Made by a program: the position numbers and the translations under genes. This document shows, in pieces, positions 1 to 13,883 of a DNA stretch of 64,000 nucleotides; position 1 is the first letter of the stretch; each line of letters opens with the position of its first letter. The stretch comes from Numida meleagris (lineage: Eukaryota; Chordata; Aves; Galliformes; Numididae). The stretch is from assembly GCF_002078875.1 (NCBI RefSeq), contig NC_034419.1, positions 17,763,090-17,827,089 on the forward strand, written 5' to 3'. The notes under the pieces were generated by a model, which saw only the letters and a list, made by a program, of their open reading frames with translations, searched no databases and was not told the origin of the DNA.

Positions 1-1919
1 CAGCAAAGGCTGCTGGAGAATTTTGCTGGTGCTACTCACATGAGTAAACACACACTTGAGTAAAAGCCTGCAGCATCTGTTTGAACTGCTTAAATGGAAA
101 AAGCTTTTGTGGAGGACAGTGGCAATTTGACATGATTTATGAATGAAAGTGGACTTCAGAATCTGTTCTCTAAGTGAAAATACAAATACCAGTTGTAGGA
201 TGCACAGACTTCTTTTGCCCTTAGCTACTGTAGCATCAAATAAGTTCTGCTATATGTCTTGATTTACCAGTAAAGTTAAGTGTCAGATTTTAAGCAAATA
301 AAAATGATTAAAATATGACAGCTGGCAAATTATGCTAACACCTGGTAACAAATCATTCTTGACAGTTCAATAGTACACTTCTTAGTGCACAGCTATTAAT
401 ATTATAAACACTGAAGTGAAAAAAATGGTAGTACTTGACTAACATACTCAGTTTATCTTAATGTGGAAAAATGTCATACTCTTACTCTTTGGGAATGAAG
501 AAAATTGGAGAGGAATAACTACAAACACACAAATAATTTTAAGTAACATTAAGGTAGTAATTCAAAACTACTAGAAGGTTGAATTGTAAATGTAGGCTGG
601 CATTCAGCCTATTCCTTTCACTGTTAATCCAGCTTATGTTCCCACCTGTTGGTGGAGATTTCAAAGTTTGACAATATTTAGGTGATACTTCATAGCAATT
701 TCATCAAATCCATTGGAATCTGTTATGAAGTCATGAAATATTTTGAATATGAGTGACCCCAAACTACAATAGTTTTTGAAAGATCACACACCTTATTCAT
801 ATCCCAAGTAACTCTATGCAGATAGGCTCATATTAATTAAAATTTCATTTCATATACTAACGCCCATTTTATTTAATGTATATAACAATATAGTACTTCA
901 CTTCTCTTTAAATGTATCTTCAAAGGCCTTGGAACCATGGATTTCATGCTCGCTTGGGTGATTTCTTAACAGGGGGATGGTGACAATGCAAAACAATGGG
1001 CACGTGCCTTCAGATATAGAAGCAACCTGAGCACGCTGCTGCACTGACCTCTGTTCCATTTGCTTCTGCACCATGGTGGCCCAAGTGCCTGCTGGCACAG
1101 GTGGTGCACCTGGGCCAACTGAGGAACCTGCAGAGCAGTCTGGTTGCATCTGAAGGAGTTTCTTCCTCCAGCTAGCAAAGGACTAGGGAAAAGGAAGAGA
1201 AAAAAACCTACTTTCTAATCCTCTACCTTTTTCTCTCACCTGTTTCCTGGGATCTTAAGCTGAACTTCAGCTGAGTGCAAAATTCTGCAGTCAACTCTGT
1301 CCCAAATTTTATGAAGGGTAGTTGAGATGCTGTGCATGCATCTACCATTTCCCTTGAAATATGAGGGAAATCTTCAGATGAATATTAAAATGTGAAAATA
1401 TATGAGGTAGAATCACATAATGTCTCTGCATGATAGGGAAGGCTGATTAATATAACATTAAGCAATATGCTTTCCAAGAGGTCAACAGGCAGAAATTTCA
1501 CAATTTCACAATTCAAATTCCTATTATTTTTTATTCTAAATGTTGTCTTTCTGGTCTCATTTCACCATGTTGCAATGGAGTAATTATCTCTGTATTATAC
1601 ATGTTACTGTGCACAGTTTGAGGAACTAAAAATAAACTGTGGCTTTACTGATACAGTTTTTGACTGATACGTTTTTTGACTTTGTCATAGATAATTTATG
1701 GAATAATTTTACACTTCTGCAACACCCAACTCACAATTCACATTCCAATATATGTGGTGTCATTTGCAATTTGCAATGGATTCTTAATGAAATTCTTTGG
1801 ATCCTACCTTCTAAATGTTTCATTTTATGCTTGGCCAGAAGAGTGAAAGTGTGTTCATATACATTTATACATTGTAAATGGAAATAAAGCTATGATCTGG
1901 CTCATCTTTCTAATCTATT
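1..1919. other. AT-rich unique sequence, no gene seen
   Basis: Ordinary AT-rich vertebrate sequence. The few open frames are short (83 codons or fewer), overlap one another on both strands and show no recognisable domain. An imperfect tandem pair of about 17 bases, built on ACTGATACGTTTTTTG, lies at about 1647-1680. I see no recognisable repeat family before the MIR copy. Confidence 0.6.
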
Positions 1920-2095
1920 TATCCTCCCAGCTCCCCCAGTGCTACGAGGAATATGATCATCTGCATTACACGGGTAGAGAAGTAAGAAACGAGAAGCTAG
2001 TCTGGCTTGCTCAAGGTCACAAACTAAAGGTGCTGGAAGGAGGGAGCTGAATCCACACCTTACAGCTCTGAAGCTTACACCACTGTGCTCCTTCC
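1920..2095 (-). repeat. Degraded MIR-type SINE
   Basis: Read on the minus strand, this stretch follows the order of the mammalian-wide interspersed repeat (MIR, a tRNA-derived SINE). The plus strand shows the reverse complement of the core word, GCTTGCTCAAGGTCAC at 2005-2020, matching the usual ACTTGCCCAAGGTCAC. It is preceded by a diverged ATTTTACAGATGAGGAAAC-like segment at about 1961-1995. It is followed by GGAGCTGAATCCACACC (about 2043-2059), matching the MIR GGATTCGAACCC segment, and by CACCACTGTGCTCC near 2077-2090, matching the tRNA-like head. MIR copies in birds are very old, so strong decay is expected. The match is from memory of the consensus; a RepeatMasker run would settle the exact ends. 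Confidence 0.7.
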
Positions 2096-5000
2096 TCACT
2101 GGCTCAGCTTCCCTCTCCTCGCAGTTTAAATCAACTCATTAACCCATTAAATAGGAAATAAATTAGTGTTGAAGTTTACTTAACTTCAGTATAACTTACC
2201 TGGAGAGCCTGTCTGGGGAGCAGTCACCAAGAAATACGTTGAGATCAGAACAGATAATGGCTGAGCACAGGCTCTTGAAGATACTGCAGCCAAAACAGAT
2301 ACTGCATTTTTCAGATAAAGAAAAAGAGGCATTTTAATTACTAGCAGATTATTCTACTATGTCAATGTTATGTCCCTTTCCGTTGGCTGCAGCCCAAGAA
2401 GGATGCTGATAAATTGGGATGGGATCAGATATGTACCACTGAATGATGAAAGGATTGGAAACATGCCCTCAAGTGCAGAGACAGAGCTAATTGAGCTGTT
2501 GTTTTTTCTCAGCAAAGCAAAGATCAAGGGCTAAACTTAGAGTCTGCAAGTATCTATTTGTAGAGGGGGATTTCTAAATAACAGATGGGGTAGCTAGCCA
2601 ATATGTAATAGGTAAAATAGATTGAAGTTCAAACTAAACATTTTAAGATTTGCAACTAATCTTTACAGCCATTTTCCAAGGGTCTCTGGTATGTTCTTCA
2701 TTCTTAGAAATTGAGACATTTCAGGTTTCAGTGATACCTCAACAAACAAATTATTTTTCATTCTAAAGGCTTTATTTTAAGGTGTGATATGTGCAGAAGA
2801 AAACAAAGTAAGTAAATTTAAAAAAAAAAAAAAAGTGTGTAAAAATTCTCAGTGCAAATTAGTGGACTGGAATTTGTTCTGTCTAACTGCAAAGAAGTAT
2901 AATTTTGTAGATTTTCTTTTTACTCCGCCACAAGGGGATGTAAAACTCAATTAATACAAAAGCATATTTTACAGTTTTCCTACCCTCTGCACAGCAGGTG
3001 TCTGTCTTCCAGCAGGCTCCCAGCTTGGATAGCTGTTCCCAGCATTTCCAGTGGGGTGTTCTGGGCTTCCCAGGGCCCCACCTCTGCAAAAGCACAGGGA
3101 GCACAGGGCTGCACACCAGCACTGCAGCGAGCACTCCCATTTTCTCATGTTTCTCATGTATACCACACAAACCCTCTCCTTCTTCCGGAGAATAGTTGTG
3201 TTTGAATGAGGCCATGCATCTTTCTTGGGTTTGGGTAATTTAGGTCCCTCGCTCATCACCGTGTAATGCCTTCCCAGCCGAGCTGAGCTGAGAAGCATGT
3301 TATTCAATAAAGAGGCTTTTACAATGAAATCTGTTTCCATGTTGGTCTGATTAAGCTTACATTTGTTGACCTTCAGGTCTTGGTTCAAAGCTCAAACGGA
3401 TTTTAGCTTCGAGTTAGAGAGTCCTTCATTGTAAAGTGCTGTTGAATTTACAAGAAGACTCCTCTGGGGGTTGATTTCTGTCAATTAGTTATCTGAAATA
3501 TGATGATTTATGAATACCTGATATCGTGTTGCTGGATGGATATGTTTAGTAAACTGCATGTGAAAACAGTGCAGCCTCCTTGAGATCAAAAAGATGGAGA
3601 AAATAATAATTCCCGATCTGTGCCTACGTATGGTGCAATGCACAGTCTGCGCCCAAACTAGGGAGAAGATTAAATATGGATTTTTAATGGGTGCATACTT
3701 ACAGTCAAAACCATTTCTCTATACATAATGCACAAATGTACAAACACACTATGAAAGAAGACACAGAACTCGGTGCTTGATGAAAGATGCCTTCCACAAT
3801 ACTTTGTATGCCTAAACTGTACGTGTTTTTACCGTAATTCATTTTATCCCTTCTGTTCTGAGCATTGCAAACGTTCTGGAGAGCTTTAGGTTTTTTTAAA
3901 TTTATGATGACAACTTTCAGTAAATTCTCCGAGGAAGACCATAAAATTGGACCCCTTGGATCGCTGTGTGAATGGATCAATGTTCTATTTTCCAGCGTTA
4001 TGATAATGAGTTCATTTTAAAGATGTATTGAGAGATTTGGCATTAATTCTGGCATTGAAATTTACCTCATGTCTGGACAACACGGCAGTTTGCTACAGTG
4101 CTTAAAATAAAAAGTGCAGAACTGTAGATGGTGTTTCCTTGAGTGGAATTTAGCTCACCTACTTATGCCTAGAAATTAAAAAACTTGAGCTGGTTGTCTC
4201 AGCTCTAATCGGCTGAAAGCAATCAGAGCTCGCAGGGCTAACAACCTTGAGATGGGATTCAGCAGTGGGGAGGGAGTGCTGGGTCCCTGGAGCTGCTGGG
4301 GAGCATCGCTACAACCTGCTCTGCTCCTTCTCCACGTCCACCAGCAGCTCCTCTGCTTGCTCCCCCCTGAGAGCTGCGAAAGAAAATAAAAGCTACCTCT
4401 GGATGAATTCTGTAAATGAAAAGCTTAATAAAACTATAAGGAAATGCTTGGCGAGTGCTGCTGGAGACTCCCGAGGAGCAGGGAAGGAGCTGGGGGACAC
4501 ACAAGGACAGACCGTGGTGGGGCTGCTGGTGCCACGTCTGCTGCTTCTCACATCTCTAATCCCAAACCACAGAGCGTTTCCTCTAAAGAGCAGCAAGTTA
4601 AAGTGGGTAATAGACTTCAGAAAGCTTTTCCTCTGCATCTAAACAGCAGGGAAGAAATCCATGTCTCCTCTCTACCCAGGAGCAGACCAAGGAAGATTAA
4701 AAACAATTGCAGAAATACAGAACATAAAAGCATTTCCTTTTATGTTCTGTATATGCAGTATAGTATTTATGATCATTTTTTTCCCCAAGGCAGTTTGGAA
4801 CAGAAATTCAGCGTTAGGTACAGCAGTTTTCAGTGGCGAATGGAGAACAAGCTCGGACTGCTAGCACTCCTGTCCATGCCCACACGGTACCACAAAACCA
4901 GGGGAGCAGTTTGTCATGAGCTTTCACACCCAGGCTCTTACTAATTCATTTTGATCAATGTTTAGGTCCTTAAATTGTCTCTTTTCACAACATTTCAAGG

Positions 5001-5140
5001 TGCCTTTTCATTCTCTTTTTTTTAGCAAGAGCAGCCTGCAGTAGACCTCCCTGTACACTTGCTGAAGACAATCACCCATAGAAATAGAACGTGTTACGTA
5101 GTCAGGAGCAACGCACAAGAACACAGTGTGTCTTATCACC
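2096..5140. other. Unique sequence, no gene seen
   Basis: This stretch has mixed composition, with somewhat GC-richer parts at about 3000-3200 and 4240-4560. Frames of 139 codons (2969-3388, minus) and 166 codons (4444-4944, plus) are open but overlap other open frames. Neither shows a recognisable domain. I treat them as chance frames in locally stop-poor DNA. Confidence 0.55.
2820..2834. repeat. Poly(A) run, 15 bases
   Basis: An uninterrupted A homopolymer. No retrotransposon body is recognisable next to it. Confidence 0.9.
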
Positions 5141-5436
5141 TCTAGTGATAGGATGGGGGGTAACAGCATTAAACTAAAAGGGGTAGATCTAGCTTAGATA
5201 TGAGGAGGAAATTCTTTACCCAGAGGCGGTGAGGCCCTGGCACTGCTGCCCAGAGAAAGGTGGGTGCCCCATCCCTAGAGGTGCCCAAGGCCATGGATGG
5301 GGCCCTGGGCAGCCTGGTCTATCTGGGGGATGTTCTGCCCTCCGCAGGGGTTGGAACTGATTGGGCTTTAAGGTCCCTTCCAACCCAACCATTCTATGGT
5401 TCCACGATTCTATGATTCTATGATTCTCCATGATTG
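5141..5436 (+). repeat. CR1 LINE, 5'-truncated 3' end
   Basis: This is a 3' fragment of a chicken-repeat-1 (CR1) non-LTR retrotransposon in plus orientation. It begins near TAGTGATAGGATGGGG. It contains the CR1-type words GATATGAGGAGGAAATTCTT (5198-5217), GGGCAGCCTGGTCTATCTGG and AAGGTCCCTTCCAACCCAAC. It ends in repeated ATTCTATG-type units (about 5389-5436), the tail typical of the family. Only the 3' untranslated part remains, so no reverse transcriptase is encoded. Severe 5' truncation is normal for CR1. The minus-strand frame at 5216-5431 is a by-product of this repeat and is not a gene. Confidence 0.95.
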
Positions 5437-7468
5437 TATTTACTACTCCTTTGTCCAGGGCCTGGAACCTCAGTGACTTTGACTTCTGTAAGTTTTCCCT
5501 TTACCGTCCACTACACGTCTGTGTGATTATTTGAGTACACACAGAGTGGTTTTGTTCGCAGATTTAGTTTTGCAACTGACCTCCAATATTAATTGTGAAA
5601 TGCATTTATTATTAACTAGGCATGAATTTTAAATAACTCTATGCTGAACACCCCAATGTATAAAACCTGGATTTCTTTTTATTTCTGAAGCCAGGCTTGG
5701 CTGTTCGTATTCATTTATTTAGCATTTTTGGATGTTTCTCACCCACAAGAGAAGAGGATATGATCATCTCTCACTTGGCATATTTATATGTACATGGATG
5801 GATAATTAAAAAGAAAAAAATATTCAGTATATTACTTATTGCATTATTTACTACAATTATCACGATTACATTTTACTGTAACCATTAAATGCCAAAATAT
5901 TTTCTTTAACTATAGAGTCTGGATTAGCACTGAGTTATATTTTCTCTTTCTGTAGCAGGCGTACTTTCAACCCCACATATAATGCAGGCTTATCTCTGCC
6001 CTCCCTAGCAGCCCTACAGAACACATGGGATTGCTGTGCCAGTTCTGGGGGCAGCTGCTGGACGCATGGGGGATCTGTGAGACCAAAGGTGCATCCTGGC
6101 AGCAGCCAGATGTCAGCTTGTCATACCCACCTCCAGAGCCAGCCCAAACCAGCCACATGGCTGTGGGTTTACTCTAGTACCGCCAGGTATAAATGTGGCC
6201 ATATGGCTCCTGGGCAGCACGGAACACAGTCAGCCAACAGCCCCTTGGAGAGGGGCCACATCTGGGCTCTGCAGACCCCTCCCAGAGAGCAGAGCAAGCT
6301 CTTGCATGGGCTGCAGGCACAGAAAGGTCCCTTCTCCACCAGGTGACACGGTGCCAGCAGGCAAATGCAAAGCCATGCTGGAAGCAGGGACGAGTGGTGC
6401 AGAATTGCCAGCTCTGAAAGCCTTGCTATTTCGAGGTACTGCTTCCAACAGTGTTTTAGCCTACGAAATCCGGGGGCTAAGCAAAGTGCTGTCTGAAATT
6501 GCTACAGCTATAGGAAGGCTTCCAGATTGGAAGTCTGACACTGCATCAAGAGTTTTTTTCTTCACAAAGTAGGAAAGAGACATTTAAATAAATCTTAATG
6601 GCTTTTGCAGAAAAGCTGTTTGTGAAAGGTCACTGCAGAAACTCCTTACTCATGTGGGCAGGCTGATGGAGCAAGTTTTCTGAGCCTAAACAGCAACGTA
6701 CCAAAACAGCCGTAGGTGGAGAACTCCAGAAGTCTGAGAATCGTTTTGACAAGTGAGATTATATAAAAAGATCAACATAATTGTCAAAGGAGCAACAATG
6801 CAGGAGTGACAGCCGAGCAGCAGCTCTGCCCGTCTTTACCCCCATGGAGCAGCCCAAGGGAGAGCAGGTATCTTCAGCGTGAGTTAGCCAACATGTTCAG
6901 CTCTGTTAATGTTGGAGTGAAAATCTGTGATTATTACCGATATTTCCTCTTATTATCTGTAGATCCACACTAGTGGGTCTCAAAGTGAATCACAGAAGAA
7001 GGGCAGCCTCAGCTACAACTCAGTGTATTTATTTACTAGCCAAAAACTACAATAGCAAATCTGTGCAAATGATGACTAACATCCTTCAAAGTGCTGAATT
7101 ATTTGTATGACATTTTTTGGCAGAACTTGAAGTAATTAATAATGGTTAAAGCCCACATCCCACCTCACTCCCTCAAAGGCAGCAGATGAAAGCATAAGCT
7201 ATAAGCTCATTAAGCAAACAACAGTAAAAAAGGAAACTTCAACAATAATCCAACAGTTCTTAATACGTAGCTTCAAGTCAAGTAGTTATCTCTGGATTGT
7301 CTGAGAACTATGGACCGTTATGGAGAATTCACATTACCCATCTTTGATCTGCAGGTTCTAAAACGCTGCTTATGGATGATAGCTGCCTTGTAGAAAATCT
7401 GTGTATCTTCTGTACATTGTGTTTCATCGCACTGGGCAGGTCACAGCCATTCTGCTCTCTCAAACCTC

Positions 7469-7500
7469 TCACAAAGGTTTTACAAAGGCTTTCACAAAGG
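7469..7500. repeat. Short imperfect tandem repeat
   Basis: Three imperfect copies of an 11-12 base unit built around TCACAAAGGTTT (TCACAAAGGTTT, TACAAAGGCTT, TCACAAAGG). It is small and probably neutral. Confidence 0.6.
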
Positions 7501-9706
7501 CAGCCCATTCAGCCTGTCTCAAGGTTACCAAAATGAACAACTTTTTCAACCGTGGTTTTTGAGGCTGTTCATTACGCGCTGACGCCCTACTATACGTGGT
7601 AGCAGAAGTGCCACTGCACGTGGGTAGCCTAACATTTCCCAGCACTAAGTTATTTGCCTTTTTGCAATTTGAGTTGTTCCAATGAGTTTGGACTAGTTAG
7701 GTGAGGCTGAAACTAAATCAATACGACCCAGTCATCCTTTTTCCTTTTGAGGGATGGATCAAAAGACGGTGGATAGACTTTCATTTATTTAAGAGGATCA
7801 AGCATTTAAGCTCTGTTGTGTGTAGACAGATGACTGGGGCTGTAATAAAAAGAGCATTTTACAGAAAGTAAAACATGACTACAGAAAAAAAAAGTCAAAA
7901 AAATAATGGAATCGAAGGATTGCAGCCACCTGGCCAAGAATAAGAAATAGCTCATTCTGAGGTTTTCAGATTTACTGAACTCCAATAATTGAAGACAAGT
8001 CTGGTATATCTTAGATATTAATCTTGCAATAAAGTCATTTTAAATGTAGCTTTACAGAAGGTTTGGAGTGCAGTTTAATTCCGAATTGACATTTACTAAG
8101 TGTTTTTTATCAGCAAAATAGCATTGTGCTTCTCTGAGCCCAGGGCACACGTGAGTTCAAGTCCTCTCTGCAGAGCCCAGCAGAGAGAGCGGGGCCACGG
8201 CCCAGGCAAAGGAACCCAGAAATCCTGAATGCAGATAATTTCAAATACATTTGCATATGAAGTGATTCTGTTTTGTTTTGCTCTGTCAAAAGTTGAAAAG
8301 GTTTACAGGTACGTCCAGGTGGTAGTAGGGATTAGAAATTATCTGTTACAGAGCTGCCTCCATTTACTTCTGCCCTTCATTTACTTTTACAGGAGGAAAG
8401 ATGGGGTTATAGACATGAACATTTTCTTCCCTTCAGCTGATGTGGGAACAGAGCTGGAACTGGCCACTGGGAGATGCAGGAGATTGGTGGTGCCGCGGTG
8501 TTAGCAAGACCCTCAGTGTGCACATTTTGTCCCAGGAAATCAATACCGCTAACATGGGCTGTAAGTAAACAAGGTACGATCAAATTAATTGAAAAGCCAA
8601 GCCTGGACGACTGCTTTGCAGCTGCTGAGAAATCCAGCTTGCTGTCAGGACACTGCCACCCCACATGGTGGCAGAGGGCTCCGAGCACTCCCTGCCTTCA
8701 GCAGCAGTGAAGCTTTGTTCCTCCACCCACCGCCTTGATCCTGTGCTGGCGCCCAGCACACAACGCACTCGGCCAACGCACGAGGTTGGAGGAGCACCAT
8801 GTAAAACTTGGATAGGGGAATTCACATTTTGCGGGAGCACCTGCAACCAAAATCTTCATGGAAAATGACGTTTTATTTCTAGGTTTTGATCATTCTGCCT
8901 TACTCATTTTTAGCCTTTACTGCAGGTCCTTCTTACATATGTAGCTACCTCGCTGGTACACATAAATACCTGAAACTGCTACCCAATTTTCAGGATCTTT
9001 TTGTTTGATCTTTAATGTTTTATTTCTTTTCTCCCTCTCCGCACCCTGACAAGTTTTTCTCGTTAACCCAGGAGAGTTTTTGTGGCACACTCGTTCTTTT
9101 CACTCTTTCATCTTTTCCATTAATCTGGTCTATCTATATTCCTCTTACATTAGCCCTGTTATTTATGTTTCGCAGGCTGGGTATTTACTTCAGGGATAAC
9201 TCATCCCTGTTGTGTTTTTTTCTATGAAACATATGGCTTCTCTTTTATTAAAAAAATCCTGTCAAAGGTTGCAATACCATAAGTCAGAGAAAGCAAATTC
9301 TTTCTATTTCATATAAAGCTTACATTTTAATTAGATGATGCTTTCTTTGTGTACTGCCAGAGAATAAAGTTTAAAACAATATTCTTCAATACTTTATGCT
9401 CTCCATAAATAATTTATACTGAGGTATATCCTAAGCTACGCTGGCTGCTTATTTCACAAGGGCAAGGACTCTGCTGAAGGAGAACAGTACCCATAAATAT
9501 TCTAAAATGACACAGCTAAAGGAAATAAACACAAAGGAATCCATTACAAGAAGAACTTTGGAAATCAGATTACAAAAGCTGTACGATAATTTTGATCACT
9601 ACCACACTCCAAGTGGATATCTGGGTCATGTTTACAAAAGCATTTTCTCTCTGTAGACTCAGGAGTTTTAGGAAACAGGGCTGGGTTTTTCTGTGAAAAT
9701 AAAATT

Positions 9707-9720
9707 AAAAAAAAAAAAAA
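9707..9720. repeat. Poly(A) run, 14 bases
   Basis: A homopolymer in AT-rich DNA. No element body is recognisable upstream. Confidence 0.9.
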
Positions 9721-10899
9721 CAGAAATAAAAGGATTAGGAGATGAGAACCTGGAAAGCATAAATTCCCATTGCAGGTTTATGCCAAGTGTGTGGGCTGGG
9801 CTTGCTTAGGGGAATAGAAATGCACGTGTTCCCAATCAGACATATCCAAAATTTGCCTTCATGTCTTTAAATGTGCTGATTTTCAAACTTTAGGAAAAGA
9901 GATTTTGAAAATGAAATTAATGTCTCCAATTCAGCAACCTCTTCTGTTAAAGTAGAATTATTTATGCCCACCGTTTATGCACAGTACCAATGGCACCAAT
10001 TATAAAACAATTAAAAGAAGGTAATCAGCTGCAAGAGTGATCTATTCTGTCCATGGATTAACAATTCCCTTTCCTATTTAGACATGCAGCATTTTTAAAC
10101 AAATATTTTGACCCAGTTTTTGCATACTGTTTATGCAACCTCTGATGTTGAACTAAAATGCTTATGTTTGATGTTTGCTGAATGAGGCAGCACATTTTCT
10201 TTACAAAATTTATTTAACTTGAGCAAAATCTCAAAGATCTTTTCTATGCTACTGTAAAGCAATTCAATATACAATTACTTGCCAGAGACATTGGGAATAC
10301 CACCTTGGATTTACAACTGTAATCAATGTATTTTTTTTAATTTATGTCTGGTTACAGTTCTTAGGAAGCGCAGCCTTGCTGGGGCACCTTCACTTTCTGG
10401 GTACAGGCAACACGCATGCACTCTGCATCTGCATTTCATTCTTTTCTTCTTTCACAGACACTTCTTCAAAGGCTTTGCAGATCTGTTGTCTTTTCATACT
10501 GCTTTAGCAGTGTGCTGGCTTCTGGATTGAATTTCACAGTAAGGGCTCACTAGTTTGTCATAAGCATATGCAATTAAAAGCCAAAGAAGTCCTTCCAGCT
10601 GAAAAAAGGAGAGATCCCTGCTCAGGACTGTGGGCCTATCAGGAGGTGAAGAAGACAATGTTAAATTACTGGCTGCAGAGGAACGGTGTCCTTTGTCCCA
10701 TAAGCACTGCATCTTGGCTCCATTTCCTCAGGTCATCTTGCGTGTACAAACTCTGCACCTCCAAATAGGAACCAGAGGAAATATGTCCTCCTGGAGAGCA
10801 GAACCATTCTGTTTGTACTTAGATATCTCACTTTCTTCAGCTCCCTGCCACTAAATTGATGTATGCCATGATGATCAGGAATTTTCATAGCGAAAACCA

Positions 10900-10940
10900 A
10901 ATCACAGAATCATAGAACGCTCTACAGCGAAGAGACCATT
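10900..10940 (-). repeat. Possible CR1 3' tail remnant
   Basis: The word ATCACAGAATCATAGAA resembles the reverse complement of the CR1 ATTCTATGATTCT tail. The following AGCGAAGAGACCAT could be a decayed version of the adjoining 3' segment. The match is short and I cannot follow it further, so a chance match is possible. Confidence 0.4.
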
Positions 10941-12986
10941 TGAATACTGCAATGTTTATACACTTCAACATCCTGAATCTGCAATTCCATCTCCAGCTGA
11001 AAGGCTCGGTACAGCCATTTTCAAGCAGAACAAAGTTTACACTAGCATATTCATTCTAGATTTTGGACTCATTAAAGGTAAGACTGGCATAACTTTACAT
11101 GCAGAATGGTGACCAGAAGTCAATCGCTCAAGTTTTGCCCATTGCTAAAAAGCACGGATCCTTCTTATTATTTAAAGCACGTGTTCAATTAGAGCTTTGT
11201 CGTCATTAGTAGCATGATGTGTAAACTGATGAAGCCACATAAAGCAGATGGTTAAGACTCTGGACACAAATAAAAGAAAGAATATGTTACACTTCATTTT
11301 AAGTGGCAGTTCTGGTGTACTCTAACTAAATGCTTAAGGTACTGAATGCAATGTAATGACTAACGTGGCAAATGCACTGCTGTGCAAATAAACTGTTATG
11401 AGTTTCACTTCATTTTAATTAGGCACTCAGTTCATATCCTTCCACACTGTGAATAGACCAAGGAAATGAAAATATGGCTTTGTATACAGTTTGCGCAGTA
11501 CTTAGTGTACAGTTCAGTTCCCATGTATTTGTATGATAAGTGCACGAACAGTCTGATAATCATAGTACAATTGTACTGATGATGGTCATCAGTGAGGAAA
11601 TTTAAACTGTGTTGCTCAATAGAAATAGCTATCAGAATGGAGTAGGTCACTAAACAAGGGAACTCACACAAGAGAGAGCAACAGGTACGTCTTCTGTAAG
11701 TCACATGCAATCTACCAACCACACAGATAGCTTGGGTTGATGCAGACCATGAAGTTCAGTGTCAAATTAAAAGTCACAGCCTTTCTGCTCCCCCACAATG
11801 TAAAGGGCAGTATCACACGCAGACTGACTTTTCAGAAATGCACTTATGTTCCTCTTCCAGATACCTACCACTACCAACAGCGCTGTGCTTCCGCGGCTAC
11901 ATCCCCACGTCTCATGCCTCCAGACACTTTGGGGATGGCATTACAGGCTTCACTGACTCACCAGCAGCCACACACAGCTCTTTGTAGGCCAAAAGAAAAC
12001 TTCTTGGAGGCAATTACGTCGGGAATAAGCAGAAGCAACAGTTCAACGCACAAAACTGACCTTTGTGTATCACTTTTTAAGCAATTTTGCCCAGTAATTT
12101 AACCCAACTATAATTGCAGCTCCACTGCTAGCTTCTATACTCAAAGTACTGTATGCAGCAGAGCTATCTATATATACCATTTGTGATAGTGGGACCTATC
12201 CTCCAGGCAGTGGATCAATATCACAGTTCATTCTACACAGTCTATTACTTGTACACTCAATGGCCACAGCTTTTGGCCTGATCTGATCTCAAATGAATGA
12301 GAATGAGAGAGATGCGAAATAGGCTCCATGTACCATTACCAGATAATGCATTTTCAATCAGGTTCATGCAGCTACAATATGGTATTTATATCTAGCATAC
12401 AGGGATTTTGAATGTCTATTGTGAGCACACTGCTTGAAAGCAAAGAACCATGAACGACATGACAAGCCTTAGGAACAGCATTGTCTAATGGATGGTCCTC
12501 AGCAGAGAGTATAGGAGATATTTGTAAGCAATGAGTTAAGAAAATTATCAGGAGGAACAACCACTCATTTCACTGCCTCTGTAGTCTCATCTGCTGAAAA
12601 AAAATAATGTTTTTGCACGTACATACATAACATAGTGTCTGTGTGTGTTTAATATAAATACATCTATATATCTGTACATCTGTATTTATGGCATTTTTGA
12701 ACCTTCAGGGTACAGCCTGCCGTTGACCTTCATATGGCTATAAATATATATATACTCTCAATTGATCACATATATTTTATTATCATGTTTTATTTTCTAC
12801 TGGTAGAAAATTCTTACTAGTAGAAATCCAGAGTTGCGCAGGTGACTTGAATCTCTTCAATTCATCAGAACTCACTGAACCTGTGGGCTGAAACCATTGG
12901 TATTTATTTTTCAGCAAGTGCAGCTGTTTCTTGGGTTTACCAGGCAAAGAAGCAAGAGGGGGAGGTGTGCTGGTGCTGGGAAGTAC

Positions 12987-13299
12987 CTGGATGAAAGGTA
13001 GGCAGTGATTTTTGTGTACCATGATTATTGAAGACTGAGAGATGGTGCCTGGCTGGGGAAGGAAGGTGTTTAAGGTCTTGCCATGCTGTAGAAGGAGGAG
13101 GTAGAACTGGAGGTGATGTTACTTTGGTTTTTGCTGCAATCAAGAAAGCCTGAAGGAATGGTTTGGGTAAAGAGGCTCCACCAAGGAGCTTTGCCTTCTC
13201 TTTCTCCTCCTGAAAGCAAATCCTCCAAAAGGTGAACTCTGAGTAACCCAAGTACCTTGACTTTTTCCCTGGGGGGCCACTGATGTTAGTGAAGTAATT
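12987..13299 (-). other. Exon-like open frame, unidentified
   Basis: On the minus strand a frame stays open from 13299 down to past 12987. It is preceded by an acceptor-like context (pyrimidine-rich tract, then ATGCAG ending at 13300). A donor-like CCAG/GTACTT has its GT at 12986-12985. The implied segment is 313 nt. The peptide has a charged stretch rich in Glu and Lys, then a Pro-rich part. A second open frame (12783-13022, minus) overlaps its 3' end, so a frameshifted pseudogene is also possible. I do not recognise the protein, and dinucleotides that look like splice sites are common. Chance remains the leading alternative. Confidence 0.2.
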
Positions 13300-13883
13300 C
13301 TGCATTTATGACAAAGAGGAAATAATTTCTAGTTGTGTTCAAGCTATCAAGGTTCCTGGAAGCTATAGAGAAGGCTTGATTGAAGGGCTCATTATATATT
13401 CTATGCAAAGCAAATGCTTTTTATCTATTTGCAGGGTTTGCATTATACGCAGACTGTATTATGACATCTAAGTAATGTTAATAAAATCCTGTATTCTTAA
13501 TCTTCAAACATCTCAATTCAATTGACCAGTTCACTTTAAATGGGGTCACCAATGTGTTTTTTCTGATGTGCAATGATTGGTTGATTTCCCTGTGGCAATA
13601 TTAAATCATAGTTGTAATACAGAGTTCAAAATCCCCTGTAGTAAACGTACAGTGTTATTTTGACTTTATGAATGGGGTCAAAGTAGGATGAATTATGCCT
13701 GCAAGTAACATCTTTTTTGAGCCTGAAGTGTAGCTGCATAAACTCCAAAGATCAGGAAATAACTGTTCCTGCTGCTTCTACTACAAGTGTAATCTATTGA
13801 ACGATGAGCCTGATATTGAAGAAATATTCTTTCAGGATACACGTGCTCGTTGTATGCTGCTGCCTTAGTGACTTCCCCAAAAT

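Noticed and set aside
4444..4944. 166-codon plus-strand frame as a gene
   Set aside because: It overlaps other open frames in both directions (4247-4642, 4393-4638), has no recognisable domain, and is within the length chance gives in about 54 kb of six-frame sequence.
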